This document shows positions 1 to 8,702 of a DNA stretch of 64,000 nt, in pieces (within the stretch, counting starts at the first letter, position 1; every line of letters starts with the position of its first letter). Below the pieces are notes generated by a model. That model saw only the letters and a list, made by a program, of their open reading frames with translations. It was not told the origin of the DNA and made no database searches. The DNA lies in contig JAFRSH010000052.1 in the NCBI GenBank assembly GCA_017427685.1, positions 229,377 to 293,376 of the forward strand, given 5' to 3'. The position numbers were made by a program, and so were the translations under genes. This stretch comes from Lachnospiraceae bacterium. Lineage in GTDB: Bacteria; Bacillota; Clostridia; Lachnospirales; Lachnospiraceae.

Positions 1-1
1 T

Positions 2-2491
2 GACGTAAAGCCCGCTCACAGGGACGATATCGTTATCGATATTCCGAACGGTTTTATATCTAAGGAGCCCTCGGTTGAGTACAGAGGACTGTTCATTAAT
101 GATGAGCTTCCGGGCTTCGGCAACTGGGCCATCGAGAAGTTCGGAGGAGCGAATGCTCATGCATATGAGGAAGTGTTTAAGCTCATCCTCCGTCTCAAAG
201 GTAATTACATGTGGCCTGCCATGTGGTTCGAGATCTTCTCGGAAGACGGTCCGGGGCTCTTGAATGCCGAGCTCGCCGACATATACGGTATAGTAATGGG
301 TACTTCGCATCATGAACCCCTCTGCCGTGCAGGAGCGGAGTGGCAGAAGATCTATTCTAACTATGGTACGGACAACACATGGAGCTTCATAAAGAACGGT
401 GAAGCCATAAGCAAGTTCTGGAGGGACGGTCTTATCAGGAACCGTGCCTTTGAGAATATAATAACTATCGGTATGCGCGGAGAGGACGATTCTTTACTCC
501 TTTCAGAGGATGCCACTCTCGAAGACAACATAAACGTTTTAAAGAAAGCTATCCTTGAACAGTACAGACTCCTCAAGGAGAATGTCTCGCCCGACCTTAA
601 GGACATTCCCAAGATGCTTGCCATCTACAAAGAAGTAGAGGATTTCTACTACGGTGACGCTCAGACACAGGGACTCAAGGACTGGGATCAGCTTGAGGAT
701 GTGATCTTCCTTCTTTCGGATGACAACTTCGCCAACACACGCGGACTTCCGACCATGGAGGACAGGGATCACAAGGGTGGCTTCGGTATGTATTATCACT
801 TCGATTACCACGGAGCACCCATAAGCTACGAATGCGTCAACTGCACGACCCTCCCTAAGATCTGGGATCAGATGACATTGGCTTACGATTCCGGAGTTAA
901 GAAGCTTTGGATCGTTAACGTCGGAGACATCAAGTTTAACGAACTGCCTCTTTCGTACTTCATGGACCTTGCCTATGACTACGAGAAATGGTCCCTGCCT
1001 AACCTTACCGACAGGTACTTGAAGGAGTTCGTCGACAGGAACTTTGCGGGTGATGTGAGCGACCGCAGGAAGAACGACATCATCAGATTCACGGAACTCT
1101 TTACAAGGATGAACTCGATCATCCATCCCGAGACGGTTCTTCCGGAGTCCTTTGCTCCTGCGGCCTTTTGTGAAACTAAGGGCATGATCGCTCTTGCCAG
1201 GGAGATCATAGAACTCGGAGATTCGATCAGAGGCAGTATTGAGGCAACCTCAAAGATCGCTTTCGAAAGCCTTTTCTACTTCCAGGGTATGGCGTCCGCT
1301 TATTCGATGCTCGCGAACCTCTACGCCGGCATGAACAGATTCCTTGCCGGAAGAGGAGCATTAAGAGCCAACGATTATATACCTCTTATCGAAGAGATGA
1401 TAGCCGCGGATCAGTCCGTTGTGAAGGAGTTCCACGAATGGCAGGACAGTAAGTGGAAGTACATGCTTGCGTCCGCACACACGGGCTTTAAGAACTGGAA
1501 CGATGACATCTGGAATTACCCGGCCAGTATGAAGGTTTACCCCCTCGACAGAAGAGCCGTACTGTTCAGTTTTGAAGACAGCACGTTCTTCCACACGGGT
1601 TCGATGTGGACAGACTCACGGAAACTTGAGTCCTTTGTCCTGACCGATTCGGATCGCCTTGAAACGAGCTTCTTTATCGATCTGAAGGCGCCCTTTGCAT
1701 TTGATTACAAGCTCTTGTGTGAGGACACGAACATCACTATGAGTCCTTCGAGCGGTCACTTTGATCCGACAGCATCAAGTTACCTTGAGATCAGGATTGG
1801 TGCCGACAGGAAGAGACTTGAGAGCAAAGGAACGGCCGAGATCGAAGTGGTGCTTGATTTTGGCGCGAAGACCGCACCCATGAACGAAACGATCATTAAG
1901 GACAGGATCTTCGTGCATTACGCTCCGCTTGACACCGGCAGTGAGCTCTTCATCCACAGAAGCGAATGCGGTGTGATCGTTATCCCTGCGGCAAACTATG
2001 CCTCGGCCACGGATTCTGAGGAAGGAAGCTTTATCCTCGTCAAAGGTCTCGGAAGGACAGGGAATGCCGTCAAGGCCACACCCTTCGATAAGTATTTCCG
2101 TGAAGCCGAAGATAAGCCTTATCTTGAGTATCTGTTCGAAACGAACGGACCCGGTGAGTACAGGATCGACTTCTATACACTCGGTCGTAACCCCGTCGTG
2201 ATGGGAGAAGCGATGCGCTTTGACATAAGCGTTGATGATATGGATCCCGTGACGATCACGACGTGCGACACGGATTACAAGACTCACTTTACAAACGCTC
2301 TTTGGAGCAGCAACGTCATGACCGGCATCAATGTGGCTTCGACCACAGCGCACCTCATGAGCGGGCTCGGCTCCCTTAAGGTTTATGCCGGCGACCCGAA
2401 CGTTGCCATCGAAAAGATCGTGATCTCGCCCGTGGGTCTGAAGGTTCCCGAGACACGTCTCGGACCCTGTTTTACAAGCAAGATAATTTAA
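2..2491 (+). CDS. GH115 xylan alpha-1,2-glucuronidase, 5' end cut by the window
   Basis: The frame is open from base 2, so the true start lies upstream; 829 residues are visible. Family GH115 removes (4-O-methyl-)glucuronic acid side chains from glucuronoxylan, including internal ones. The N-terminal part seen here carries the family signature EYRGLFINDE, then FGGAN and LRLKGNYMWPAMW (bases about 80-235), followed by the alpha/beta-barrel region and a beta-rich C-terminal third. Whether a signal peptide exists cannot be seen. It lies upstream of a dipeptidase and near GH67 and a sugar importer, which supports xylan side-chain use. The family assignment rests on the conserved N-terminal motifs and is confident; the exact substrate is inferred from the family. 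Confidence 0.9.
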   Translation, partial: DVKPAHRDDIVIDIPNGFISKEPSVEYRGLFINDELPGFGNWAIEKFGGANAHAYEEVFKLILRLKGNYMWPAMWFEIFSEDGPGLLNAELADIYGIVMGTSHHEPLCRAGAEWQKIYSNYGTDNTWSFIKNGEAISKFWRDGLIRNRAFENIITIGMRGEDDSLLLSEDATLEDNINVLKKAILEQYRLLKENVSPDLKDIPKMLAIYKEVEDFYYGDAQTQGLKDWDQLEDVIFLLSDDNFANTRGLPTMEDRDHKGGFGMYYHFDYHGAPISYECVNCTTLPKIWDQMTLAYDSGVKKLWIVNVGDIKFNELPLSYFMDLAYDYEKWSLPNLTDRYLKEFVDRNFAGDVSDRRKNDIIRFTELFTRMNSIIHPETVLPESFAPAAFCETKGMIALAREIIELGDSIRGSIEATSKIAFESLFYFQGMASAYSMLANLYAGMNRFLAGRGALRANDYIPLIEEMIAADQSVVKEFHEWQDSKWKYMLASAHTGFKNWNDDIWNYPASMKVYPLDRRAVLFSFEDSTFFHTGSMWTDSRKLESFVLTDSDRLETSFFIDLKAPFAFDYKLLCEDTNITMSPSSGHFDPTASSYLEIRIGADRKRLESKGTAEIEVVLDFGAKTAPMNETIIKDRIFVHYAPLDTGSELFIHRSECGVIVIPAANYASATDSEEGSFILVKGLGRTGNAVKATPFDKYFREAEDKPYLEYLFETNGPGEYRIDFYTLGRNPVVMGEAMRFDISVDDMDPVTITTCDTDYKTHFTNALWSSNVMTGINVASTTAHLMSGLGSLKVYAGDPNVAIEKIVISPVGLKVPETRLGPCFTSKII

Positions 2492-2510
2492 TCAGTTTTA
2501 AGATCTAATT

Positions 2511-2592
2511 CCTGCGTACTGTACAGAGAATTATGATATACAGCCTGCGTGCTGTACAGATAATCATGATATATTTCCTGCGTAATATTCGG
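2511..2592. repeat. 33-bp tandem repeat, about 2.4 copies
   Basis: CCTGCGT recurs at 2511, 2544 and 2577, an exact 33-bp period. The first two units share CCTGCGTRCTGTACAGA followed by AATYATGATATA; the third keeps only its first eight or so bases before diverging. Each full unit contains the palindrome CTGTACAG. The repeat fills the gap between the GH115 gene and the following dipeptidase. It is too short and lacks spacers, so it is not a CRISPR array. It could be a binding-site array or simple slippage. Confidence 0.8.
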
Positions 2593-2634
2593 GGGATAGT
2601 GGACAGAAAAAGATTTTTTTGAGGTGAAATCGTT

Positions 2635-4098
2635 TTGACAGATAAAGTAATTGGATTCTTTAAGGATATTTGCGCAATCCCCCACGGGTCGGGTAATTGC
2701 TCGGGAGTGGGAGATTATCTCGTCCGTTTTGCGAAGGACAGGGGTCTCGAATACGTCCGCGACCTCAAGGGTAATGTCCTTATCAGAGGAGCGGCTGTGG
2801 GAGCCGCGAACGATCCCGCCAAAACGGTGATCTTACAGGGACATCAGGACATGGTCTGTGTGAGGACTGACGAATGTCAACTTGATATGGCCAAGGATCC
2901 TCTTGACCTGAGGATCGAGAACGGTATGATATTTGCCGCAGGTACAAGTCTCGGTGCGGACGACGGTATCGGAGTCGCAATGGCGCTTGCGGTTCTTGAT
3001 GACACACAGAACCCTCATCCTCCGATCGAAGCGCTCTTTACTGTCGACGAGGAAACCGGCATGTCGGGTGCTGCAGAGTTTGATACTTCGTGCCTGGTCG
3101 GAAAGAAGCTCATTAATCTTGACAGCGAAGAAGAGGGAGTTGTCACGTGTGCCTGTGCCGGCGGCGAAAGGCTTGATGTGAAGATCCCACTTTCAAAATC
3201 AATTCACCCTGTTTCGAATCCGATACCTTCCGAAATGGGATGGATCAGGATTCATGTCTCCGGACTTGCGGGAGGTCACTCGGGTTGTGACATACACAAG
3301 GGCAGACTCAACGCACTTCGTGTGATCACCGACCTGCTCGGCAAAATGAGGGGCATTGAATTCGGGCTCGCGGATTACAGGGGCGGACGTTTTGACAACG
3401 TTATATGTTCCGATGCCGAAGCTGTGATCCTGGTCGATCCGAAGGACAGGAGCGCATTCGTGTCGCAGCTTACCGAGATCAAAGACAGATCTTTCCTCGG
3501 TTACATGAATATCGAGAAAGGCATCTCGGTCGATATTTCGACCTCCGAAGCCGCCTACACCGGCAAAGGATTCGTGCTCGGCTTTAAGGAGACATCAGAG
3601 TTTTTGAAAGCCATGAGTTCGATCCCGCAGGGCGTAACGCTTATGATGCAAGATCGTCCGGAATCCGTCGATACTTCCATGAACCTCGGTACCGCGCGGA
3701 TCGAGGGTGACGAGTTTAAACTCACCTTCTCACTTCGGTCGAGTTGCGATGACAGGAGAAGAGAGCTTGAGACGAGGGTCACCGGAGCACTCGGAGGGAT
3801 CACGGGATGTACCTGGAGTGTCAGAGATCCGTACCCCGCATGGCAGTATGTTACTTCGTCGCCTCTTCGTGATACTCTTTGCTCCGCCTATAAGGAACTC
3901 TTCGGAAGCGAGATGGGGACGGCAGTTACGCACGGCGGTTTGGAGTGCGGGTATTTCGCATCAGGGATAGAGGGATGCGAGCTTGTTTCGATAGGACCTC
4001 AGATCGACGATATTCATTCCGTCAAGGAGAAGATCTCCGTCGGATCGATAGACAGGACAATAAAGCTTCTGGTGAAGACTCTTGAGAAGCTCTGTTAG
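2635..4098 (+). CDS. pepD: M20-family aminoacyl-histidine dipeptidase (PepD-like)
   Basis: Cytosolic zinc dipeptidase of the PepD type (carnosinase-like, Xaa-His dipeptides), 487 residues, the usual family length. Metal-site motifs are all present: QGHQDMV, SLGADDGIGVAMA, VDEETGMSGA, INLDSEEEG and, near the C-terminus, THGGLECGYF. The central part matches the lid domain (GLAGGHSG). The start is a TTG at 2635, chosen because GAGGTG lies 8 bases upstream and no suitable ATG exists. It follows the GH115 gene after a 143-bp gap and ends in a bidirectional terminator. A link to xylan use is only positional. Confidence 0.9.
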   Translation: MTDKVIGFFKDICAIPHGSGNCSGVGDYLVRFAKDRGLEYVRDLKGNVLIRGAAVGAANDPAKTVILQGHQDMVCVRTDECQLDMAKDPLDLRIENGMIFAAGTSLGADDGIGVAMALAVLDDTQNPHPPIEALFTVDEETGMSGAAEFDTSCLVGKKLINLDSEEEGVVTCACAGGERLDVKIPLSKSIHPVSNPIPSEMGWIRIHVSGLAGGHSGCDIHKGRLNALRVITDLLGKMRGIEFGLADYRGGRFDNVICSDAEAVILVDPKDRSAFVSQLTEIKDRSFLGYMNIEKGISVDISTSEAAYTGKGFVLGFKETSEFLKAMSSIPQGVTLMMQDRPESVDTSMNLGTARIEGDEFKLTFSLRSSCDDRRRELETRVTGALGGITGCTWSVRDPYPAWQYVTSSPLRDTLCSAYKELFGSEMGTAVTHGGLECGYFASGIEGCELVSIGPQIDDIHSVKEKISVGSIDRTIKLLVKTLEKLC

Positions 4099-4121
4099 GA
4101 GTGATATATAAGCATTAAAAA

Positions 4122-4155
4122 CGGCATATCGGGATATCCCGGTATGCCGCTTGTT
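4122..4155. terminator. Bidirectional terminator between pepD and araC
   Basis: Twelve-pair hairpin CGGCATATCGGG / CCCGGTATGCCG (4122-4133 with 4138-4149) with loop ATAT. It is followed by a T-rich stretch on the plus strand and preceded by AAAAA, so it also gives TTTTT on the minus strand. It can therefore terminate both converging genes. Confidence 0.85.
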
Positions 4156-4172
4156 TTGTGCGATAAGCGAAG

Positions 4173-4280
4173 GCCGTCTGTTGCAAGCTTGTTTGTGAAC
4201 AGACGGCTGAGTGAACGGACATCGAGCGGACTTGTACGCGAGATGTCCCGTCGCATCGAGTAGGAGTCAGCCTACTCGAT
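4173..4280. repeat. Three consecutive hairpins in the pepD/araC convergent gap
   Basis: Hairpin A pairs GCCGTCTGTT (4173) with AACAGACGGC (4198). Hairpin B pairs GGACATC (4217) with GATGTCC (4242), followed inside by a tandem GA/GA mismatch and GCG/CGC. Hairpin C pairs ATCGAGTAGG (4255) with CCTACTCGAT (4271). None has a T-run, so they are not plain terminators. On the minus strand they lie between the araC stop codon and the terminator at 4122-4149, in the 3' untranslated part of its message. Confidence 0.6.
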
Positions 4281-4288
4281 TGATATGA

Positions 4289-5164
4289 TCAGGCGTCGTA
4301 GAGAGTGACGCTGTTGAGACCCTTGTACTCTGAGGGAGTACAGTGTTTGAGATTCTTGAAGACTCTGTTAAAGGTCGAAAGAGAATTGAAACCGGACTGC
4401 ATGGCCACTTCCGTGATCGAGATATCAGGTGTGATCAGAAGCTTCTCAGCGTGTTCGATCCTTTTCTGTGTGAGGTATTCATAATACGATACGTTCGTAA
4501 ACTGTTTAAAGAGTCGTGCAAAGTGGAAGCGGGAGAAGCCTGCGATGTTGGCAAGCTGCTCAACCGTGACATCCTCTGTGCAGTGCTCGTTTATAAAGTT
4601 GCAGACACGGAGGAATTTCTCGACGTACTCGTGCTGTTTGTTTGACTTGACGTTACCGAACTGCTTATCGTTGCGGGTTGATTCGCGGCCGATATGTACG
4701 AAGCAGTTGATGAGCTGTGAGTATATCCTGGCCTCACGGAACTGGAGACGACTGAAGTATTCCTTCTCAATATCGGAGAGTATAGCGATCAGCTTGTCCG
4801 CAAGTTCCTTTTCCTCTGTGCCTTCGATCAGCTTGTAGGGATGGAAGTTGCGAAGTGCGGAATCCATACCTTTGAGATTACACATGAGGGCGTAATCCAT
4901 CATGATGATAAGTCTTTCTCCGACGGGAGGAGCGTAGAGTGCGTGAAGCTCTCCGGGTGGGATGAGGAGAATATCGCCTTCGTTGATGGTGAACTTGATC
5001 CCGCCTATCTCAATATAGTAGCAATTATGGATCGGCATGATGATCTCCATCGCATTATGCCAGTGAATAGGGTAGTTCTCGTTAACGTCATTGTGATAGA
5101 CACGCACACCGTTCATACCTTCATATGAAACAGTCTCGACTATTCCGTTAAGTATTTCTATCAT
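4289..5164 (-). CDS. AraC-family transcriptional regulator
   Basis: 291 residues. The N-terminal cupin-like sensor domain (HWHNAMEIIMPIHN, then a metal-or-ligand-binding style barrel) is joined to a C-terminal double helix-turn-helix (IAGFSRFHFARLFKQF, then AMQSGFNSLSTFNRVFK). The start at 5164 has AGGAGG 7 bases upstream. A longer frame upstream runs through a hairpin-rich leader and has no ribosome-binding site. It is divergent from GH67 and the ABC importer, so it most likely senses an aldouronate or related sugar and controls that operon. The ligand is inferred from position only. Confidence 0.88.
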   Translation of the reverse strand: MIEILNGIVETVSYEGMNGVRVYHNDVNENYPIHWHNAMEIIMPIHNCYYIEIGGIKFTINEGDILLIPPGELHALYAPPVGERLIIMMDYALMCNLKGMDSALRNFHPYKLIEGTEEKELADKLIAILSDIEKEYFSRLQFREARIYSQLINCFVHIGRESTRNDKQFGNVKSNKQHEYVEKFLRVCNFINEHCTEDVTVEQLANIAGFSRFHFARLFKQFTNVSYYEYLTQKRIEHAEKLLITPDISITEVAMQSGFNSLSTFNRVFKNLKHCTPSEYKGLNSVTLYDA

Positions 5165-5169
5165 GTCTG

Positions 5170-5464
5170 TCCTCCTGATCCCGATCGTCAAACTCGCGAA
5201 TTGCTTCGCAATTTGCTCGTTATAAAGCAGATCGCTTCGCGATCCTGCTGGTACCGGGCTTGAACCCGGCACCAGCGAAAAGCTTCTCCCACCACCTAAA
5301 GGTGGTGGGTTATCTTTTTGCTTTATATATCATCGGATGATATCCATATGTACAACAAGATACTCAAAAATTGCGAAAGATTAAATTGACGAAAAAGCTA
5401 AGTTTAAGGGACTTTTCGACCTTCGGATGGTCAAAATTGACAATTATTAGCCCCGAATGAGCTA
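5170..5464 (-). promoter_or_regulatory. Long structured 5' leader of the araC gene
   Basis: From the predicted start of transcription near 5458 the araC message would carry a leader of about 290 bases. It holds four hairpins: 5288-5309 (nine pairs, CCCACCACC with GGTGGTGGG), 5247-5276 (twelve pairs, one of them G-T), 5227-5248 and 5197-5215. The last two close on GCGAAGC-type mini-loops in the minus strand. The ribosome-binding site follows directly. The 5288 hairpin is followed by TTATCTTTTT on the plus strand and could act as a terminator there. No known riboswitch was recognised. Confidence 0.5.
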
Positions 5465-5493
5465 ATTATACCACGAAACTAACGATGTGTAAA
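5465..5493 (-). promoter_or_regulatory. Sigma-A-type promoter for araC
   Basis: On the minus strand, TTTACA (5488-5493) and TATAAT (5465-5470) are separated by exactly 17 bases, close to the vegetative consensus. The rest of the 474-bp araC/GH67 gap (5494-5638) is AT-rich. It contains an imperfect inverted repeat AAATGGTTA / TAATCATTT at about 5530-5564 that could be an operator. No clear -35/-10 pair for GH67 was found. Confidence 0.7.
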
Positions 5494-5638
5494 TAGTAAA
5501 AGAGCAAAATTTGACAGGTTGAAATATAACAAATGGTTACTGATAGCAATATATGATAATCATTTGAACCAAAAGTGAATAGTAGGGAGTTAATTAGTTA
5601 ATTATACTCATGATTGAAAACAGATAAAGGGGTATGTT

Positions 5639-7639
5639 ATGAGCTACGAATTTGCATGGCTTGATTATCGGAACAGTGTTGCTGCCGGTGCGGGAGATTA
5701 TCTTAAGAAGATCGCTTGTACAGGCTTTGAGATAGCTTCGGAAGCCGATAAGAACATACTTTTTTCTGCTGAGCAGGAACTCATGAGAGCCGCTAAAGAG
5801 ATCAACGGACAGCAGAGTACGGTCTTAAAGGATGAAGTGACGTCCGAAGGCATAAGCGTTGTTCTCTCTGATGCGCCCGGACTTAAGACCGGTGGTTTTA
5901 AGATAATGATCACCGGACCGAAGATCACGATCGAAGCTTCCGACGCGAGCGGAATACTTTACGGAGTTTTCAGAGCAATCACTCTGATCAGAACAGGCAA
6001 GACGTCGGACGGACAGATTGCGGAATCGCCCGCATCGCCCATCAGAATGCTCGACCACTGGGACAACCCGGACGGATCGATCGAGAGAGGTTACTCGGGC
6101 AGATCCTTCTTCTTTAAGAACGATCATCTCTATGTTGATGACAGAACACGTGAATACGCCAGACTTGTAGCATCGGTCGGGATCAACGCCGTTGCGATCA
6201 ACAATGTCAATGTCAACGACATTGCAACCGGACTTGTTTCGGGTTACGACAGGAAAGAACTCACAGAGATTGCGAAGATCTTTGGTGATTACGGTATAAA
6301 GCTTTACATCAGCCTTAATTTTGCTTCACCCATGTCACTCGGTGCCACCGACACGGCCGATCCCCTGGACAGCAAGGTAGCACAGTGGTGGAAGGAAGCG
6401 GCTGACGGTCTTTACAGGGACATCCCCGAACTCGGAGGCTTCCTTGTTAAGGCGGATTCGGAGGGCAGACCCGGTCCCTTCTCGTACGATAGGACTCATG
6501 CAGACGGCGCGAACATGCTTGCGCGTGCGCTTGCTCCTCACAACGGGCTGCTTATTTGGCGCTGCTTCGTTTACAACTGCCAGCAGGATTGGCGTGATCA
6601 CACGATGGACCGCGCGAGAGCCTGCTATGACAATTTCATAGGTCTTGACGGACAGTTTGATGACAACGTCATCCTTCAGATCAAGAACGGACCCATGGAT
6701 TTCCAGGTCAGAGAACCTGTTTCACCTCTTTTCGGAGGACTTAAGAAGACCAACATGATGGTCGAGTTCCAGATCGCCCAGGAGTACACGGGACAGCAGC
6801 GTGATATCTGCTACCTTATCCCGATGTTCAAGCAGGTGCTTGATTTTAAGACATACAACGGTGACGGTGAAGGTGTTCTCTGTGACATAGTCACAGGCAA
6901 GGGATCCAAGCAGACTTGCGGTATGGTTGCGGTCTCCAACACCGGTGACGATCCCAACTGGACCGGACACGATCTCGCGGGAGCCAATCTTTACGGGTTC
7001 GGAAGACTTGCTTTTAACCCCGCTCTTACTTCGGAGGAGATCGCCGACGAATGGTCGAGACTTACGTTCTGCAACGATGATACGGTTGCGGACGGAGTCA
7101 CAAAGATGCTCATGATGTCCTGGCCGACATACGAGAAGTACACATCGCCGCTCGGTATCGGATGGATGATAAGTCCCGGACATCATTACGGACCCGACAT
7201 TGAAGGATACGAATTCTCTCCTTGGGGTACATACCATCGTTCCGACAGGAACGGCCTCGGAGTTGAGAGAGGCAAGACTGGTACCAAGATGATCGATCAG
7301 TACAATGAACCGGTCAGAAGCCTCTACGAGAGCATTGAAACCTGTCCCGATGAACTTGTTCTGTTCTTCCACAGACTTTCGTACGATCATGTCCTTAAAT
7401 CGGGGAAGACGGTTATTGAACACATCTACGACTCGCATTTTGAGGGTGTTCAGGACGTCAATGAGATGATCGGTATCTGGAGATCGCTCGCGGACAAGGT
7501 TGACGGCGTCAGATTCGGGCGTGTTAACGACAGGCTTGACGGACAGCTCATGAACGCACGCGAGTGGAGAGACAGGATCAATACATATTATTACCGTCAC
7601 AGCGGTGTTCCCGACAAACAGGGAAGAAAGATATACTGA
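5639..7639 (+). CDS. aguA: GH67 alpha-glucuronidase
   Basis: 666 residues, typical for GH67. It has no signal peptide, so it is intracellular. It hydrolyses the alpha-1,2 bond between (4-O-methyl-)glucuronate and the terminal xylose of imported aldouronic acids. By spacing to characterised Geobacillus AguA, the acid is E275 (KADSEGRPGP) and the base pair is D354 (IKNGPMDFQ) and E382 (QIAQEYTGQQ). The N-terminal domain (1-130) is the GH67N fold, followed by the barrel and the C-terminal helical domain. It is the first gene of an operon with the LplB/YtcP/lipoprotein importer, which would supply its substrate. Confidence 0.95.
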   Translation: MSYEFAWLDYRNSVAAGAGDYLKKIACTGFEIASEADKNILFSAEQELMRAAKEINGQQSTVLKDEVTSEGISVVLSDAPGLKTGGFKIMITGPKITIEASDASGILYGVFRAITLIRTGKTSDGQIAESPASPIRMLDHWDNPDGSIERGYSGRSFFFKNDHLYVDDRTREYARLVASVGINAVAINNVNVNDIATGLVSGYDRKELTEIAKIFGDYGIKLYISLNFASPMSLGATDTADPLDSKVAQWWKEAADGLYRDIPELGGFLVKADSEGRPGPFSYDRTHADGANMLARALAPHNGLLIWRCFVYNCQQDWRDHTMDRARACYDNFIGLDGQFDDNVILQIKNGPMDFQVREPVSPLFGGLKKTNMMVEFQIAQEYTGQQRDICYLIPMFKQVLDFKTYNGDGEGVLCDIVTGKGSKQTCGMVAVSNTGDDPNWTGHDLAGANLYGFGRLAFNPALTSEEIADEWSRLTFCNDDTVADGVTKMLMMSWPTYEKYTSPLGIGWMISPGHHYGPDIEGYEFSPWGTYHRSDRNGLGVERGKTGTKMIDQYNEPVRSLYESIETCPDELVLFFHRLSYDHVLKSGKTVIEHIYDSHFEGVQDVNEMIGIWRSLADKVDGVRFGRVNDRLDGQLMNAREWRDRINTYYYRHSGVPDKQGRKIY

Positions 7640-7690
7640 TGCAATGAATCGGATGCGGTTAAAACCGGCATCTTAAGAGGAGGATTTGAA

Positions 7691-8674
7691 GTGAGTAAAA
7701 AAATCAGCACTTCGGAAAACATAATCGTTGGCTACAAGCCGCGGAGGATGCCGATCGGAACGGCACTCAGAAAGTATTGGCAGCTTTACCTGCTCTTGCT
7801 TCTTCCGATCGTTTATTTCATCATCTTCCGTTATAAGCCGATGGAATTTATCGTTGTAGCTTTTAAGGATTACAAGCTCAACATGAATGTTTGGGAGATG
7901 CCTTGGGCATCTACCAAGAAAGAAGGGCTGGATGTCTTTAAGTGGTTCGCGACCGCTTTTAAAGATCAGATGTTCCTCAAGGCTCTTAAGAACACGATCA
8001 CTCTGAACATCATGGATCTTATCATAGGATTCCCGGCGCCGATCATTTTCGCCCTGATCCTTAACGAGCTCACAGCCAAGCGTTACAAGAAGATCGTTCA
8101 GACCATTGCATACATGCCTCACTTCCTTTCGTGGGTCATCATTTACAGTATCGCACTTCAGTTGCTTGCTCCTTCGACCGGTCTTTTGAACATGATCTTC
8201 GACAATCTCGGTATCGGTTCGGTTGACTTCCTCGGAAATCCCGACACCTGGGTCGGAACTTACATAGCATTCGGTGTATGGCAGAATTTCGGATGGGGTT
8301 CCATTGTTTACCTGGCGGCGATCGCCGGTATAAACCCTGAGCTATACGAAGCGGCTTCCGTTGACGGAGCCGGGCGATTTAAGAAGATGTGGCACATTAC
8401 ATTGCCCGGCATTAAATCCACGATCGTAGTCCTGCTGATCATGGCTCTCGGCGGAATCCTCGGAGGAAACTTCGATCGTAACTTTGCAATGCAGAACAAA
8501 TTGAATATAGCCAAGTCAGAAGTACTTTCCACTTTCGTTTATAAGCGAGGTATCAAGAGTCTTAAGTTTGAGCTTTCAACCGCTGTAGGTCTTTTCCAGT
8601 CGGTTGTCGGAGTGTTCTTCCTCCTGAGTGCGAACTTCCTTTCGCGTAAGCTCGGTGAAAGAGGTCTTTGGTAA
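7691..8674 (+). CDS. ABC sugar permease, LplB family
   Basis: Inner-membrane permease of a carbohydrate uptake importer (CUT1), 327 residues with about six membrane spans. The cytoplasmic EAA loop reads EAASVDGAGRFKKMWHITLP and contacts the shared ATPase. The start is a GTG at 7691 with GAGGAGG upstream. It sits between GH67 and a second permease, matching the aldouronate (oligosaccharide) transporters of xylan-using Firmicutes. No ATP-binding subunit is encoded nearby, so a general MsmX-type ATPase elsewhere is expected. Confidence 0.92.
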   Translation: MSKKISTSENIIVGYKPRRMPIGTALRKYWQLYLLLLLPIVYFIIFRYKPMEFIVVAFKDYKLNMNVWEMPWASTKKEGLDVFKWFATAFKDQMFLKALKNTITLNIMDLIIGFPAPIIFALILNELTAKRYKKIVQTIAYMPHFLSWVIIYSIALQLLAPSTGLLNMIFDNLGIGSVDFLGNPDTWVGTYIAFGVWQNFGWGSIVYLAAIAGINPELYEAASVDGAGRFKKMWHITLPGIKSTIVVLLIMALGGILGGNFDRNFAMQNKLNIAKSEVLSTFVYKRGIKSLKFELSTAVGLFQSVVGVFFLLSANFLSRKLGERGLW

Positions 8675-8702
8675 GTAGTAATAATTTGAGGAGAGTATTG
8701 AG

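Noticed and set aside
2511..2592. CRISPR array
   Set aside because: Units are directly joined without spacers, only 2.4 copies exist, and no cas genes are present.
5247..5276. T-arm-like hairpin suggesting a tRNA
   Set aside because: On the minus strand it reads CCGGG-TTCAAGC-CCGG like a tRNA T-arm, but no acceptor, D or anticodon arms can be placed around it.
6722..7600. Minus-strand open frame of 292 codons inside GH67
   Set aside because: It lies wholly opposite a well-supported GH67 gene with all catalytic residues.
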